Below, in pieces: positions 5,925 to 6,451 of a stretch of DNA of 6,451 bases. Within the stretch, counting starts at the first letter, position 1, and every line of letters begins with the position of its first letter. This DNA comes from JBDREF01 sp043820045 (GTDB taxonomy: Bacteria > Planctomycetota > Phycisphaerae > Sedimentisphaerales > Anaerobacaceae). The notes beneath the pieces were generated by a model. The model saw nothing but the letters and a program-made list of their open reading frames with translations, was not told where the DNA came from and did not search any database. Location of the stretch: the NCBI GenBank assembly GCA_043820045.1, contig JBDREF010000093.1:1-6451 (forward strand), in the 5' to 3' direction. The position numbers were made by a program, and so were the translations under genes.

Positions 5925-6451
5925 TTATGAGGGATTGATTTCAACAGACTTGGAGATATTTAGCTTCTTATTAGAGAAGATGGGCTTGCCTTCGGGGGGC
6001 AGGTTGACAGTTGTTGTCGGGAAGGCGCATTGGGCTCCGCTTTTCTCGATGATCTCAAGCACCTTGAGCAAGATATCTTGCTGCACTTGCTGGAATTTGA
6101 CCCGGTTTGTCGTCTTGGTGAATGTGTGTAAGAGAAATTCAAGAGAGTAGGGGGCAAAGTTGACGAGATTGACGAAGGTAATTTTGGTTTGATCAATTTC
6201 AGGATGTACTTTAAGCATCTCTTCGATCTGTTTTAAGATCATCTCAATTTTAGGGGCGTCTTCGTAGCGCACTCCGATGGTCTGTTTGATTCTTCGATTT
6301 TGCATCCTCGAGGGGTTTTCGATCGAGATGGTAGAGAAGAGGCCGTTGGGGATGTACAAGGGGCGCTTGTCAAATGTTCGGATGCGTGTCAGGCGCCAGC
6401 CGATGTGCTCGACGGTTCCTTCGATATTGCGGTCAGGAGAACGGATCCAGT
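5925..6451 (-). CDS. MscS-family mechanosensitive ion channel (C-terminal part, start beyond right edge)
   Basis: The frame is open to base 6451 and ends at TAA 5927-5925; about 175 codons are present. The membrane helices lie outside the window. The visible part begins in the beta domain: WIRSPDRNIEGTVEHIGWR, then TRIRTFDKRPLYIPNGLF, the MscS signature leading to the conserved PN turn, followed by ENPSRMQNRRI. The C-terminal alpha/beta cage domain follows with IGVRYEDAPKI, several helices, and AFPTTTVNL, the usual end of the vestibule strand. A 28-residue or so hydrophilic tail ends in INPS. Wording of these motifs suits the YnaI/YbdG-like branch of MscS. Role: an inner-membrane channel that opens on membrane tension during osmotic downshock. 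The gene is AT-richer than the others in the window and lies just upstream of the tRNA on the same strand. The TTG at 6359 is not the start, since conserved domain sequence continues upstream of it. Confidence 0.93.
   Translation of the reverse strand, partial: WIRSPDRNIEGTVEHIGWRLTRIRTFDKRPLYIPNGLFSTISIENPSRMQNRRIKQTIGVRYEDAPKIEMILKQIEEMLKVHPEIDQTKITFVNLVNFAPYSLEFLLHTFTKTTNRVKFQQVQQDILLKVLEIIEKSGAQCAFPTTTVNLPPEGKPIFSNKKLNISKSVEINPS

Overview
The window looks like a piece of a planctomycete-type genome (the Phycisphaerae/Sedimentisphaerales side is my best guess). This rests on four gene types that are commonly abundant together there: a very large PQQ-like beta-propeller protein with a malectin-like tail, an H-X(n)-DG type pseudopilin, a Tat-exported xylose-isomerase-like TIM barrel protein, and a secreted multiheme cytochrome c. 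The assignment is inference; no rRNA or marker protein is present.

Layout, left to right. Bases 1-2190 (+) carry the 3' part of the propeller/malectin gene, cut by the left edge. A 76-base gap leads to a small basic protein gene (2267-2470, +) of unknown family whose helix pattern resembles a single histone fold. A 53-base convergent gap holds only a weak hairpin. On the minus strand, transcribed right to left, a five-heme cytochrome c fused to an unrecognised C-terminal domain (4540-3422) is followed 58 bases later by a pseudopilin gene (3363-2524). They look like one transcription unit, driven by a textbook sigma70 promoter (TTGACA, 18 bases, TATAAT) at 4606-4577. Across a 282-base divergent region, a Tat-signal TIM-barrel isomerase/epimerase-like gene runs right (4823-5746). 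A gene-free stretch with a stem-loop follows, then a minus-strand tRNA-Lys(CTT) with an unusually poor acceptor stem (5901-5829), and finally the 3' part of an MscS-type mechanosensitive channel gene (6451-5925, minus), cut by the right edge.

Four of the six protein genes encode exported or surface proteins (propeller/malectin, cytochrome, pseudopilin, TIM barrel), so the central region is best read as an envelope/surface locus: carbohydrate binding or processing and possibly electron transfer outside the cytoplasmic membrane. How they cooperate is not shown by the sequence.

The right end, from about 5830, differs from the rest. The mscS gene is visibly poorer in G+C (about 43-45% in the lines I counted, against roughly 58-68% in sampled lines of the propeller and TIM-barrel genes). 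The tRNA next to it has a mismatched acceptor stem and is bracketed by a 7-base direct repeat. This may mark acquired DNA or an assembly junction.
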